A DNA stretch of 14,498 nt from Bacteroidales bacterium (GTDB lineage Bacteria; Bacteroidota; Bacteroidia; Bacteroidales; UBA7960): the NCBI GenBank assembly GCA_007122505.1, contig SKTQ01000002.1, positions 1 through 14,498 of the forward strand. Direction: 5' to 3'. The translations under genes and the position numbers were made by a program. This document shows, piece by piece, positions 1 through 7,929 of this stretch; position 1 is the stretch's first letter; every line of letters begins with the position of its first letter. The notes below the pieces were generated by a model. That model ran no database searches and was not told where the DNA came from. It saw only the letters and a list, made by a program, of their open reading frames with translations.

Positions 1-652
1 CGGCAATCATCTTTTCCATCTTTTCAGGCATACGGCCGGATACGATACAGAATGCATTAGCGGCGGTGAACCAGCGGCGGTGAAATGCCAGGAGGTCATC
101 ACGCTCAACCATGTCAAAATTCTCGGGCTTAAGCCGGTAGCCGTACGGATGTTGTTCACCGTAAACCAGTTCGGCAAAATATGTCCGGGCCAGATGTTCC
201 ACCTTTTTTTGGTTGATGATGTGAATTTTTTGCTGATTCTTCAGAAAGGTACGCATCTCATCTTCAGGAAAAACCGGGTCCTGAAAGATCTCTGCCAGCA
301 ATGCCAGTGTTGGTTCCAGGTGTTTGTTCAGCACATACATAGAAACCGATACAATGTCTTTCTGGGCATCCAGTTGCAGGTGTGCACTGTAGTAATCCAG
401 CAGCTCGCTGATCTCCAACCGGCTTTTTGTATTGGTGCCGGACCGCAACAGCCTGGTAGTGGCAAACGACACAAGAGGTTTGTATTGAAAGTAGCTGCCT
501 GCAAAAAATACCAGGTCAATCTTTACAAATTCTTCTGTACCTCCTTCGAGGAAATAAACCGGAAGACCATTGCCGAGTTTTGCCCCAAGGGGTTTGATGT
601 AGGGGATGCCCGCAATCAATTCTTTTCCTGGTGGTTGTGTACGATCTGGCAT
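1..652 (-). CDS. M16-family peptidase-like protein, inactive-subunit type (partial, C-terminus outside window)
   Basis: Translating the minus strand from the ATG at 652 gives 217 residues, open to the left edge, beginning MPDRTQPPGKELIAGIPYIK. An in-frame TAA lies upstream of this ATG, so it is the first possible ATG. The fold signature is that of M16 (insulinase/MPP-like) proteins: 'KLGNGLPVYF' near residues 25-34, then 'VFFAGSYFQ' and 'HLARTYFAELVYGEQHPYG' further on. Where the upstream neighbour has HLFEH, this protein reads FATTRLLRSGT (about residues 63-73), so the zinc-binding HxxEH motif is absent. It follows the active M16 gene by 60 bp on the same strand with no promoter match in between, so co-transcription is likely. 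By analogy with MPP alpha/beta and other bacterial M16B pairs it probably forms a heterodimer in which this subunit helps bind substrate. Substrate and cell location are unknown. Confidence 0.85.
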   Translation of the reverse strand, partial: MPDRTQPPGKELIAGIPYIKPLGAKLGNGLPVYFLEGGTEEFVKIDLVFFAGSYFQYKPLVSFATTRLLRSGTNTKSRLEISELLDYYSAHLQLDAQKDIVSVSMYVLNKHLEPTLALLAEIFQDPVFPEDEMRTFLKNQQKIHIINQKKVEHLARTYFAELVYGEQHPYGYRLKPENFDMVERDDLLAFHRRWFTAANAFCIVSGRMPEKMEKMIA

Positions 653-712
653 AAGTTTTCGTATTGGCCGTTTATGTTTATTGTTTTGATGATGTTTTTA
701 TTTCCCGGTAAA

Positions 713-1960
713 TTATTTGACGGTATCCGTGTTTCCATAGTGAAGCACAGAGAGGTTGTCGCGCCTGAATATTTCTGCAGCGACCCGCTGAATGTCTTCG
801 GCTTTCACCCGCTGATAGTTTTCAATTTGCTGATTGTACAAATCTGCGTCACCCTGCAGTTCGTAGTAGGCAAGATTCATGGCTTTTGCCATCACATTGC
901 TTTCCGAATAGGTTTGCGATGCCTCCACCCTGTTTTTCACTTTTTGCAGCTCTCTCTCTGTCAAGGGGTTTACAACCAGGTCATATGCCTCTTTCCATAG
1001 CATATCTTCAGCTTTTTCCGGATCAGTTTCGGGATGCGGTTTCCCGGCAATAACGAGCAAGCCGGGGTCGAGGTTGCCTGTAATGTATGCGTTTATTTCA
1101 CTGAATACTTTCTGGTCGTGCAAAAGCCTGGCCGTTAAGCGGGATGATTCGCCGTTTGCGAGCACGTCGCTGATCAGATCAGCAGCGTGAAAGTCGGGGT
1201 GATTCCGGGCGCACATGTGGAAAGCCATGTAAATTTGGTGCTGCGGGACATCTCGTTTCGCCGACAGCCGTTTTTCTTTCGATTGCCTCGGCTCAGGGGG
1301 CAGTTTTCTGCTGTTAACAGGTCCGGGATGTATATCTCCGAACCATTTTTCTGCGAGTTCAAATACCCGGCTCGCCTCCACATTTCCGGAAACAGTGAGG
1401 ATGGCATTTGCCGGATGGTAATATGTGTGAAAAAAGTCTTTGACATCCTGAAGGGTGGCATCCCGAATGTGGCTGATATCCTTTCCGATGGTTGCCCAGC
1501 GGTATGGGTGGACATCATAGGCAAGAGGCCGCATCAGCAGCCAGGCATCTCCATAAGGCTGATTCAGATATGACTGCCTGTATTCTTCCGTGACAACATT
1601 TTGCTGTGTCAGCAACTTTTCCGGAGAAAAGGCCAGTGCCATCATCCGGTCCGATTCGAGCCAGAATGCCGTTTCCAGGTTTTGAGCGGGGAGACTCAGG
1701 TAATAATTGGTGATGTCGTTGGTGGTGAAAGCGTTGTTTTCTCCACCGGCATGCTGTAATTCATAGTCAAATCTGGGCACATTGGCAGAACCTTCGAACA
1801 TCAGGTGTTCAAAAAGATGTGCAAAGCCGGTTCGTTCGGAATGTTCGTCGCGCGCCCCAACATCATATAATATATTAACTGCAGCCAAAGGAGTTGTTTC
1901 ATCACGGTGCACCAGTACGCGCAAACCGTTTGGAAGGATATGTCTTTGGAATTTTACCAT
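713..1960 (-). CDS. M16-family zinc metallopeptidase (active HxxEH subunit)
   Basis: A 415-residue protein, a typical length for a single-chain M16B peptidase. HLFEH at residues 48-52 is the inverted zinc motif HxxEH (H48 and H52 as ligands, E51 as the catalytic base). The third ligand is probably E126 in VVTEEY, 74 residues later, in line with family spacing. The N-terminal pattern LPNGLRVLVH, then DVGARDE and ENNAFTTNDITNYY, is classic M16. A C-terminal inactive-like M16 domain starts around residue 215. There is no obvious signal peptide, so it may be cytoplasmic or exported by unrecognised means. The ATG at 1960 places the protein right at the conserved first beta strand. It lies 104 bp after the OstA-like gene and 60 bp before the inactive partner. 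The family degrades or processes peptides; the specific substrate cannot be told. Confidence 0.93.
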   Translation of the reverse strand: MVKFQRHILPNGLRVLVHRDETTPLAAVNILYDVGARDEHSERTGFAHLFEHLMFEGSANVPRFDYELQHAGGENNAFTTNDITNYYLSLPAQNLETAFWLESDRMMALAFSPEKLLTQQNVVTEEYRQSYLNQPYGDAWLLMRPLAYDVHPYRWATIGKDISHIRDATLQDVKDFFHTYYHPANAILTVSGNVEASRVFELAEKWFGDIHPGPVNSRKLPPEPRQSKEKRLSAKRDVPQHQIYMAFHMCARNHPDFHAADLISDVLANGESSRLTARLLHDQKVFSEINAYITGNLDPGLLVIAGKPHPETDPEKAEDMLWKEAYDLVVNPLTERELQKVKNRVEASQTYSESNVMAKAMNLAYYELQGDADLYNQQIENYQRVKAEDIQRVAAEIFRRDNLSVLHYGNTDTVK

Positions 1961-1985
1961 TGGGTTAACTGATTTTCACTAATGA

Positions 1986-2008
1986 CAGATACAAAATCCA
2001 TGTATCTG
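1986..2008. repeat. Perfect 8-bp inverted repeat between OstA-like and M16 genes
   Basis: CAGATACA (1986-1993) and TGTATCTG (2001-2008) form a perfect 8-bp inverted repeat around a 7-nt spacer. It lies 26 bp upstream of the M16 start codon and 57 bp past the OstA-like stop. No T-run follows on either strand, so it is not a standard intrinsic terminator. It could be an operator or an mRNA 3'-end/processing hairpin. Confidence 0.45.
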
Positions 2009-2064
2009 AGAAGGTAACATTTTCAGGGCTGTATTGTTTGCCTGCAAGGCCATTGAAGTGCTTT

Positions 2065-3570
2065 TTATCTCCATTCAAAAATATCAAATTTGCCTTGTGG
2101 CCTTCGGTGGTCTAACCATTGAAAGTTTCTGAGCAAGCGATCCTCCCCTGACAGGTCTTCGGGTGGGAAAAGCACGGCTTCCGGCTGTCGGACAAACTGA
2201 ATACCAGTTACTTCCGCACCATCTACAAAAATAATGATATTGGAAGAAACGGCTTTATTGATGCCCACCAGATCGCCATTATTTTCCCTGATAAAGAATA
2301 TGGTTTCTCCATTGCCGTCTACATCCACGCGCCATAATGCATTGTCGCGAAAATGTCCGTGCATGGTTCGTCCTTTCATCTGGTTAAAGCCGATGGTGTC
2401 TTCCTGTGATATGATGAAGGCGGCATCATGGAGTTGCACCCATTCAACTTCGTTTTCGGTGGTTTTTATTTCGATACGGCGTGCGGTAAGCTGATACATA
2501 TCCGACCACAAAACCGGGTCATGATACATCGCGATGATGGAGTCGGTCAAACGGTAAACGATGGAGTCGGAAAGCCCCTGAAGGTCTGATCTGTAGAACC
2601 GTGCACGATGGTAGGCAAACAATTCCCGTTCGTCGGTTTCCGAATCAAATACAGATTTCAAGGTGTCGGCGTGCAGGAAAAGGCTGTCATTGTCGGCGAT
2701 CATGGTCATGACGGCCTGCCTGGTGATCACTGACAGGCCCAGGTCTTCGAAGTGTTCTGCAAAATGGCCGGTGATGATGACATTTTCTACGCTGTCGCGG
2801 ATGAGTACGTTATTGACTGCCCTGCCGTAGTTTCTGTTTCTGTCGTAAAAAACAGAATCACCGGTCATGGATTGTTTTTGGTTGGTAAAGAAGGCGTCGC
2901 GGCTAAAGCGGGCAATGTCGTTACGTGTGTCATACCAACCGTTTCGGCAAAAGATGGTGTTTTCTTCGCTTACGATGGTGGTAGGTCCGAAAAAGTAGGC
3001 GACTTCGGTAGCTGTATTGTACATCATCGTATCGGTTTCCATCACATATTCCGGGTTGACCAGTACCACGTTGTCACGGAAAAAAAACTCTTTGGCATCG
3101 GCGAAATAGAAGCCCCAGAGGCTTGTCAGAACATTTTCAGCATCCACGATACGGCCGCCGTCAATGTAGTTGGCTGTATTTGCATCCAGGTCATATTCCA
3201 GGTATTCCGTATAGAGGGTCATTTGGGGGTCAACCATACGCACGTTTCCGGTAAGTTCGGCCCAGCGCCGGTTGCCATCATAAAAAAGCCGGTCGCCATA
3301 AATGGTGATTGTATCGCTGACCTTGATCACGATATTGCTGAATGCCCTGAGTTTGTTGGCTTCAGAATAAAGGTAGGCGCTGTCGCAATACATCCTGGTG
3401 TCTTCGTGGGTAAACACCACGTCATTGATCAGCCGCCGCACGTCATCTCCAATGCGCCGGTCAAATTCTGCAGTTCCGGCTTCCCAGTCGATGGGTGTAC
3501 GCTGATCCCCGGAATCCCCGGATGGGGGATTCACAAAAAACATCAATAAAATGAGAATGAATGCGACCAC
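2065..3570 (-). CDS. OstA-like protein (LptA/LptD N-terminal-type beta-jellyroll), putative LPS transport/outer-membrane biogenesis
   Basis: The 501-residue protein is full of the short beta repeats of the OstA/LptA fold. 'LINDVVFTHEDTRMYCDSA' (residues 47-65), 'LRAFSNIVIKVSDTITIYGD' (74-93) and 'LTGNVRMVDPQMTLYTEYLE' (106-125) form the first OstA domain. Related strands continue to about residue 290, for example 'SMTGDSVFYDRNRN'. The C-terminal half repeats 'DSIVYRLTDSIIAMYHDPVLW' and 'LTARRIEI' patterns. Bacteroidota OstA-like proteins of 500-600 residues match this layout and are thought to bridge LPS across the periplasm. The start is uncertain. The longest frame begins at a GTG (3570), giving a hydrophobic N-terminus (MVAFILILLMFFVNPPSG) with no Lys/Arg n-region. 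An in-frame TGA lies 12 bp upstream, and an in-frame ATG lies at 3543. The N-terminus should be periplasmic or lipid-exposed after export. Confidence 0.85.
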   Translation of the reverse strand: MVAFILILLMFFVNPPSGDSGDQRTPIDWEAGTAEFDRRIGDDVRRLINDVVFTHEDTRMYCDSAYLYSEANKLRAFSNIVIKVSDTITIYGDRLFYDGNRRWAELTGNVRMVDPQMTLYTEYLEYDLDANTANYIDGGRIVDAENVLTSLWGFYFADAKEFFFRDNVVLVNPEYVMETDTMMYNTATEVAYFFGPTTIVSEENTIFCRNGWYDTRNDIARFSRDAFFTNQKQSMTGDSVFYDRNRNYGRAVNNVLIRDSVENVIITGHFAEHFEDLGLSVITRQAVMTMIADNDSLFLHADTLKSVFDSETDERELFAYHRARFYRSDLQGLSDSIVYRLTDSIIAMYHDPVLWSDMYQLTARRIEIKTTENEVEWVQLHDAAFIISQEDTIGFNQMKGRTMHGHFRDNALWRVDVDGNGETIFFIRENNGDLVGINKAVSSNIIIFVDGAEVTGIQFVRQPEAVLFPPEDLSGEDRLLRNFQWLDHRRPQGKFDIFEWR

Positions 3571-3588
3571 TGCTGCTGATTTTCACTG

Positions 3589-3596
3589 CAAAAATA
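3589..3596 (-). promoter_or_regulatory. Candidate Bacteroidota -7 element upstream of the OstA-like gene
   Basis: On the minus strand this reads TATTTTTG, a perfect match to TAnnTTTG. It lies about 19 bp before the GTG start at 3570. No TTTG is found 19-21 bp further upstream, so the -33 box is missing or degenerate. If real, transcription would start near 3582, allowing only the 3570 GTG or the 3543 ATG as starts. Confidence 0.35.
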
Positions 3597-3672
3597 ACTG
3601 AATTCCTGCAGATATATTGTTTCAGGCAAAGCGGGTTGCCGGCAAACACCGATACGATGCAACAACGGATGC

Positions 3673-5133
3673 TTAGCTCCGCTGTTTGTAATCGGGCATG
3701 TTAAAGTAATTTTTTATTTCCCTGTTCATCACCGGGGTTAAAAGCAATATGGCGATGAGGTTGGGAATGGTCATGAATGTGATCACCATATCCACAAAGT
3801 TCCACACCAGCTCGAGGCCCCAGATAGATCCGAGGAAAACAAACACGGCATAAACGTAGTAGTATTTTTTGATGGCTTTGAAACCGAACATATACTGAGC
3901 TGCTCTTGAGCCGTAATAAGACCACGATATGATGGTTGAAAAAGCGAAGAGCATCAGGCCTACGGCGATGATGTGTGAGGCGAGGAATCCCATGTTAATT
4001 TTGCCGAGGCCAAGTTCGAAGGCCAGTACAGTGAGGGATACGCCTGCTTCTGCATTTTCGTGCGACCATGCTCCTGTCATAACAATGACGATGGCGGTAA
4101 GGGTACAGATAAAGAGGGTATCGATGAATGGCTCCAGGCTGGCTACCAGGCCTTCGCGCATGGGATATTGGGTTTTGGCGGCTGCGTGTGCCATGGCCGC
4201 TGAGCCCTGACCTGCTTCATTTGAGAAGAGGCCTCTTCTCACACCCATGGTCAGCGTGAGGATGAAGGCCGATCCGGCAAAACCGCCGGCAGCAGCCGTT
4301 CCGGTAAATGCGTCACTGACAATCAGGGCAAAGGTTGGGATGAGGTTTTCGATGTTCAGGATAACCACCAGGAGTGCTGCCAAAAAATAGACCACCGCCA
4401 TAAAGGGTACCAGTCGCGAGGTCACTTCAGCGATACGTTTAAGTCCACCCACCACAATCAGTAAAACAAGGCCGGCGATAATCAGGCCGCTGATCCAGTG
4501 GGGGATGGCATATGTGGAGTTCAGGATGTCGGTCATGGAATTGCTTTGCGCCATGTTTCCTGTTCCCATGGAGCAGAGGACGGCGGCTGCGGCAAATATG
4601 ACGGCGAGGGTTTTGGCATGCTTGCCCAGCACTTCTTTGAGGCCGAATTCCATATAATACATGGGCCCTCCCGACACGGTGCCGTCGGGGTTAAACTTGC
4701 GGTATTTCAATCCGAGCGTACACTCCACCATCTTCAGCATCATACCGAAAAAGCCGGTGACCCACATCCAGAATATGGCACCCGGTCCACCCCAGTAGAT
4801 TGCCAGTGCAACACCTACGATGTTTCCGGTTCCTACCGTTGCCGACAGGGCAGTGGTAAGGGCTTTGAAGTGGTTAACGTCGCCTGATTCGCCCTTTTTG
4901 GTGTAGCGGCCGGCAAGTATGGCAAAGGAGTGCCAGAACTTCCGGACATGCAAAAACCTGAACTTGAAGGCGAAAAATATGCCGGCAGGAACCAGCAGAA
5001 TCAACAGCAGGTAGCCGCCAACATACTCGTTATACATGGAGATGACGTGGTTGAGGCCATCCAGAAATGCTGAACCCAGCGTATCATTCGCTTCTTCAGC
5101 CAGAACAACTGCTTTATCCTGTATTTCAGTCAT
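3673..5133 (-). CDS. AGCS-family sodium:alanine/glycine symporter
   Basis: This is a 486-residue polytopic inner-membrane protein of the alanine or glycine:cation symporter family (AgcS/AlsT type, usual length 450-540). Diagnostic segments include 'ALSATVGTGNIVGVALAI' (residues 95-112), 'GGPGAIFWMWVTGFFGM' (115-131), 'DGTVSGGPMYYMEFGL' (150-165) and 'NEAGQGSAAMAHAAAKT' (305-321). About ten or eleven hydrophobic helices can be counted after a 30-residue polar N-terminus. The family imports small neutral amino acids (alanine, glycine, sometimes serine or glutamine) with Na+. The ATG at 5133 comes 13 bp after the stop of the NSS symporter, so the two are very likely one transcript. Sequence alone does not settle which amino acid is carried. 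Confidence 0.95.
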   Translation of the reverse strand: MTEIQDKAVVLAEEANDTLGSAFLDGLNHVISMYNEYVGGYLLLILLVPAGIFFAFKFRFLHVRKFWHSFAILAGRYTKKGESGDVNHFKALTTALSATVGTGNIVGVALAIYWGGPGAIFWMWVTGFFGMMLKMVECTLGLKYRKFNPDGTVSGGPMYYMEFGLKEVLGKHAKTLAVIFAAAAVLCSMGTGNMAQSNSMTDILNSTYAIPHWISGLIIAGLVLLIVVGGLKRIAEVTSRLVPFMAVVYFLAALLVVILNIENLIPTFALIVSDAFTGTAAAGGFAGSAFILTLTMGVRRGLFSNEAGQGSAAMAHAAAKTQYPMREGLVASLEPFIDTLFICTLTAIVIVMTGAWSHENAEAGVSLTVLAFELGLGKINMGFLASHIIAVGLMLFAFSTIISWSYYGSRAAQYMFGFKAIKKYYYVYAVFVFLGSIWGLELVWNFVDMVITFMTIPNLIAILLLTPVMNREIKNYFNMPDYKQRS

Positions 5134-5146
5134 AATATTGATTGGT

Positions 5147-6502
5147 TTAGATGATTCCTAATTTGTTAAACAATACGATGGCAATGGCCACAGGGGCAAC
5201 AAATTTCAAAATAAACATAAGCGCGGCGAAAAAACGTGCCTTCAATGCTCCGCTGTTGGAGATCTCATCTTTCACATCGGAGCGTTTCATGTACCATCCC
5301 ACAAAAACGACGATGAGCAGTCCTCCCAATGGCAGCAGGAGGTTGGATGCGGTAAAGTCAAGCACCCCGAAAATGGTTAGTCCTCCAATGCTGACATTTC
5401 CGAGAGCACCAAATGACAAGGTACAAAACACGCCCACAAATGTGGCCGCAATGGTTGCCATGATTGTGGCCTTCCGGCGCGTCATATTGAGTTCTTCGGT
5501 AAGGTAGGCTACGACTACCTCCAGGATGCTGATGGAAGAGGTAACAGCGGCGATGCTTAGCAGGACGAAAAAGATGATAGAAAAGAAGTAACCACCGGGC
5601 ATCTGCTGGAAAATATTTGGGAGAACGGTAAATATGAGTCCGGGACCGTCGGCAGGATCCAGGCCGAAGGCAAAAACTGCAGGAAAAATGGCGATACCTG
5701 CCAAAAGGGCAATAAGCGTGTCTGCCAAAGATACTTCCACAGAAATATTACCAAGATTGTTTTGTTTGCGGATATAGGAGCCATAGGTGATCAAAGCGCC
5801 CATGCCGATGCTCAGGGAGAAAAATGCCTGACCCAATGCCGCCAGCATTACTCTTGAATTCAGGGCGGAAAAGTCGGGCCGAAACAGGAATGCAAGACCC
5901 TGTCCGGCTCCGGGAAGTGTAAGGGAGCGGACCGCCATGATGATGAGAAGCAGGACCAGGAATGGCATCAGGATTTTTGCATAGCGTTCAATGCCTTTTT
6001 GCACCCCTGACAGAATGATCCAGGCCGTCATTGCCATGAAGACAACTTGCCAGAACAGTGGCCAAAAGGCCTGTGTGTGGAATGAAACAAAAAGCCGGTT
6101 GATTTCTGTGGCGTCTTTCCCTGCAAAGGAGTTTGTCAGCGATTTGACCACATATTCAAGTGTCCATCCGGCGATGGTACTGTAAAATGCCAGGATCATA
6201 AATGCTGCCACGATACCCATTACGCCCACCAGGTACCAGGGTTTGCCGGGTGCAAGACGTTTGAATGAACCAAGGGCATTTCTCTGGCCCCTTCGTCCGA
6301 TCACAAACTCTGAAAGCATTACCGGAATGCCAAGCAGCAGGATAAATCCAAGGTATACCAACAAAAAAGCGCCTCCCCCACTCTCTCCGACAACATAGGG
6401 AAAACGCCAGATATTTCCCAGTCCGATTGCTGATCCCGCTGCTGCGCAAATGATCCCAAACCGGCTGGTAAAGCCGTCACGGCCATTATTTTCTAAAGCC
6501 AT
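5147..6502 (-). CDS. NSS (SNF) family sodium-dependent amino-acid transporter, LeuT-like
   Basis: The 451-residue membrane protein opens with the family signature: 'RFGIICAAAGSAIGLGNIWR' at residues 14-33, then FPYVVGESGGGAF (34-46). This corresponds to the unwound TM1 that holds Na+ and substrate in LeuT. TM6 carries 'LGQAFFSLSIGMGALITYGS' (223-242) and TM8 carries 'IAAVTSSISILEVVVAYL' (317-334), whose T/S residues line the Na2 site. The length fits bacterial NSS members with 11 helices rather than the 12 of LeuT. It is first in a probable two-gene operon with the AGCS symporter. A candidate promoter lies at 6567-6597. Likely substrates are amino acids; the exact one is not predictable here. 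Confidence 0.95.
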   Translation of the reverse strand: MALENNGRDGFTSRFGIICAAAGSAIGLGNIWRFPYVVGESGGGAFLLVYLGFILLLGIPVMLSEFVIGRRGQRNALGSFKRLAPGKPWYLVGVMGIVAAFMILAFYSTIAGWTLEYVVKSLTNSFAGKDATEINRLFVSFHTQAFWPLFWQVVFMAMTAWIILSGVQKGIERYAKILMPFLVLLLIIMAVRSLTLPGAGQGLAFLFRPDFSALNSRVMLAALGQAFFSLSIGMGALITYGSYIRKQNNLGNISVEVSLADTLIALLAGIAIFPAVFAFGLDPADGPGLIFTVLPNIFQQMPGGYFFSIIFFVLLSIAAVTSSISILEVVVAYLTEELNMTRRKATIMATIAATFVGVFCTLSFGALGNVSIGGLTIFGVLDFTASNLLLPLGGLLIVVFVGWYMKRSDVKDEISNSGALKARFFAALMFILKFVAPVAIAIVLFNKLGII

Positions 6503-6566
6503 AAGTAAACACGTTGTTTTGGTTTATGAACGGCAAATTCTATACAGCCATCCATTAATAAAAAGC

Positions 6567-6597
6567 CAAAAATAAAAAATAATGGTCAAAAATCAAC
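6567..6597 (-). promoter_or_regulatory. Candidate Bacteroidota promoter for the NSS-AGCS transporter operon
   Basis: On the minus strand, GTTG (6597-6594, three of four matches to TTTG), a 19-bp spacer and TATTTTTG (6574-6567, perfect TAnnTTTG) lie 64 bp upstream of the NSS ATG at 6502. Spacing and polarity fit. The stretch is A/T-rich, so a chance match is possible. Nothing else in the 6503-6644 gap stands out. Confidence 0.4.
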
Positions 6598-6644
6598 AAC
6601 AAGTGTTTTTTTTTACCGGCAGAAAACCAAAAACATTAGGGTTT

Positions 6645-6675
6645 TTTGTTTTTATTTGAAATATATGTACTTTTA
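6645..6675 (+). promoter_or_regulatory. Candidate Bacteroidota promoter for the helix-hairpin-helix protein
   Basis: TTTG at 6645-6648, a 19-bp spacer, then TACTTTTA at 6668-6675 match TTTG-N19-TAnnTTTG at every fixed position but the last. Transcription would begin near 6680-6684, about 15 nt before the ATG at 6698. This argues against the longer reading from TTG 6656 or ATG 6665, since both would lie inside or upstream of the promoter. It is arranged back-to-back with the transporter promoter. Confidence 0.5.
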
Positions 6676-6697
6676 TGGAATTAATTTTTTATATTAT

Positions 6698-7717
6698 ATG
6701 TATAATAACCCTGTTAAAGACTGGTTTTATTTTAGCCGCCGGCAACGTGCGGGCATCATTGTGATGCTGATATTGCTGGCTGTTGTGCCTGTGCTTGCCG
6801 GTTTACTGGGCAGGACTGTCCGTCATCAAACCATCGACCATGATTGGTTTGTAAAAGAAATAAGTCTGTTCCGTGAAGCATTGGCCCGTATGGAAGAGGA
6901 GGCAGAAAGCCGGGGCCGTGAGCGAAGTCCGGAAGGAGGCGCGGCATACGCGCACCGGCTGGCGGCACCGGAGCTGACGCCATTTCCGTTCGACCCCAAT
7001 GTGATTGACCAGGAAGATTGGGAAAGGATGGGTCTTTCAGCGCGGCTGGCAAGGAGTATCGGGAATTTTTTATCTGCGGGCGGCAGTTTCAGGTACAAGG
7101 AAGATTTGCAACGGATGTATTTGATGGATGATCTGACATACGAACAACTGGCCGGCTACATTCTGCTGCCTGAGCGGCCTGTTTCAAGCAGTTCCGGAGA
7201 AAGGCCAACAAGGAGAGATTCCTCCGGGCCGGGAAGCGATTCCGGGTTAATCGCAGATGTTGCGGCTCACAAGTCACCAGAGCGGGACATCAGCGGCATT
7301 CGCCCACCGGCCGAACCGCTTATCATCAATATCAATACCGCCGACAGCCTGGAACTCATTCGGGTAAGGGGAATCGGTCCTGCTTTCAGCCGCCGCATCA
7401 TACAATACCGGGAAAGGCTTGGAGGCTATCATGATGTAAGTCAATTGCTGGAAGTTTTCGGGATGGACAGTACCCGTTTTGAGCAAATCCGCGAATATTT
7501 GGTGACCGACAGCATGCACATCCGGAGAATTAATCTCAATGAGGCAGAATTCGGGGATTTGGTGAGGCATCCTTATATTGACAGGAATACTGCAAGTGCT
7601 ATATTGAACATGAGAAGGCAACACGGGCCTTTTGCCACTCCGGAGGAAATCAAAAGGTCATACCTGTTGAATGATTCCATTTGGGAGCGGATCAGGTTGT
7701 ATATTGCTGTAGAATGA
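6698..7717 (+). CDS. Membrane-anchored helix-hairpin-helix (ComEA-like) protein
   Basis: From ATG 6698 the protein has 339 residues. It starts MYNNPVKDWFYFSRRQRAGI, the short cytoplasmic 'FSRRQR' lead-in typical of Bacteroidota HhH membrane proteins. One transmembrane helix follows (about residues 17-38). A charged linker leads to three HhH modules. Module 1 is about 98-155 (FDPN, then WERMGLSARLARSIGNFLSA). Module 2 is about 212-268 (IININTADSLELIRVRGIGP, then FSRRIIQYRERLGGY). Module 3 is about 278-336 (INLNEAEFGDLVRHPYIDR). Module 2 holds the canonical hairpin RGIGP. Between modules 1 and 2 is a Ser/Pro/Arg-rich, probably disordered stretch. HhH motifs bind DNA backbone without sequence specificity. 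ComEA receives DNA during transformation, but no com genes are nearby and the role here is unknown. The frame extends 42 bp further upstream to TTG 6656, but the promoter match favours 6698. Confidence 0.85.
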   Translation: MYNNPVKDWFYFSRRQRAGIIVMLILLAVVPVLAGLLGRTVRHQTIDHDWFVKEISLFREALARMEEEAESRGRERSPEGGAAYAHRLAAPELTPFPFDPNVIDQEDWERMGLSARLARSIGNFLSAGGSFRYKEDLQRMYLMDDLTYEQLAGYILLPERPVSSSSGERPTRRDSSGPGSDSGLIADVAAHKSPERDISGIRPPAEPLIININTADSLELIRVRGIGPAFSRRIIQYRERLGGYHDVSQLLEVFGMDSTRFEQIREYLVTDSMHIRRINLNEAEFGDLVRHPYIDRNTASAILNMRRQHGPFATPEEIKRSYLLNDSIWERIRLYIAVE

Positions 7718-7764
7718 GGTTAGTGTGAATCATTAATAGAACGAGTGAAGTTAGAAGTTTTTTT

Positions 7765-7827
7765 AACATCTTAACATTTTGACCTTTTGACCTTTACATA
7801 TTTGCACATTTGCACATTTGCACATTG
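7765..7827. repeat. Octanucleotide-periodic degenerate tandem repeat
   Basis: The run reads in steps of eight: AACATCTT, AACATTTT, GACCTTTT, GACCTTTA, CATATTTG, CACATTTG, CACATTTG, CACATTG. Adjacent units are alike while the ends differ. The last part equals three copies of TTTGCACA (7801-7824). This is a short minisatellite lying 48 bp past the HhH stop codon. No spacer-repeat layout of CRISPR type is present. Confidence 0.75.
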
Positions 7828-7851
7828 TTCAATGCAACTCCCGTGGTATTA

Positions 7852-7863
7852 AAAACATGTTTT
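7852..7863. repeat. Perfect 12-bp palindrome AAAACATGTTTT
   Basis: A self-complementary 12-mer in an A/T-rich stretch, 378 bp upstream of the SOD ATG. It may be a dimeric regulator site or chance; no second copy is seen in the gap. Confidence 0.4.
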
Positions 7864-7929
7864 GTACATTAGAATAAACTGATGTCTGGGAAAAATGCAT
7901 AATGGCTCTTAAACGCTTGATTTATATCA

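Noticed and set aside
80..1000. Long plus-strand open frame of about 306 codons opposite the M16 genes
   Set aside because: It lies wholly antisense to two convincing M16 reading frames, and its translation has no recognisable domain.
2752..3549. Plus-strand open frame of about 265 codons opposite the OstA-like gene
   Set aside because: It is a shadow of the OstA-like frame. The minus strand carries clear OstA repeats; this one is low in structure and Cys/His/Val-rich by mirror composition.
6698..7717. HhH protein as the competence DNA receptor ComEA
   Set aside because: It has three HhH modules and an N-terminal cytoplasmic lead-in typical of a different Bacteroidota family, and no competence genes are nearby.
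7797..7827. Possible CRISPR array
   Set aside because: The units are 8 nt long with no spacers and there are no cas genes; it is a short tandem repeat.
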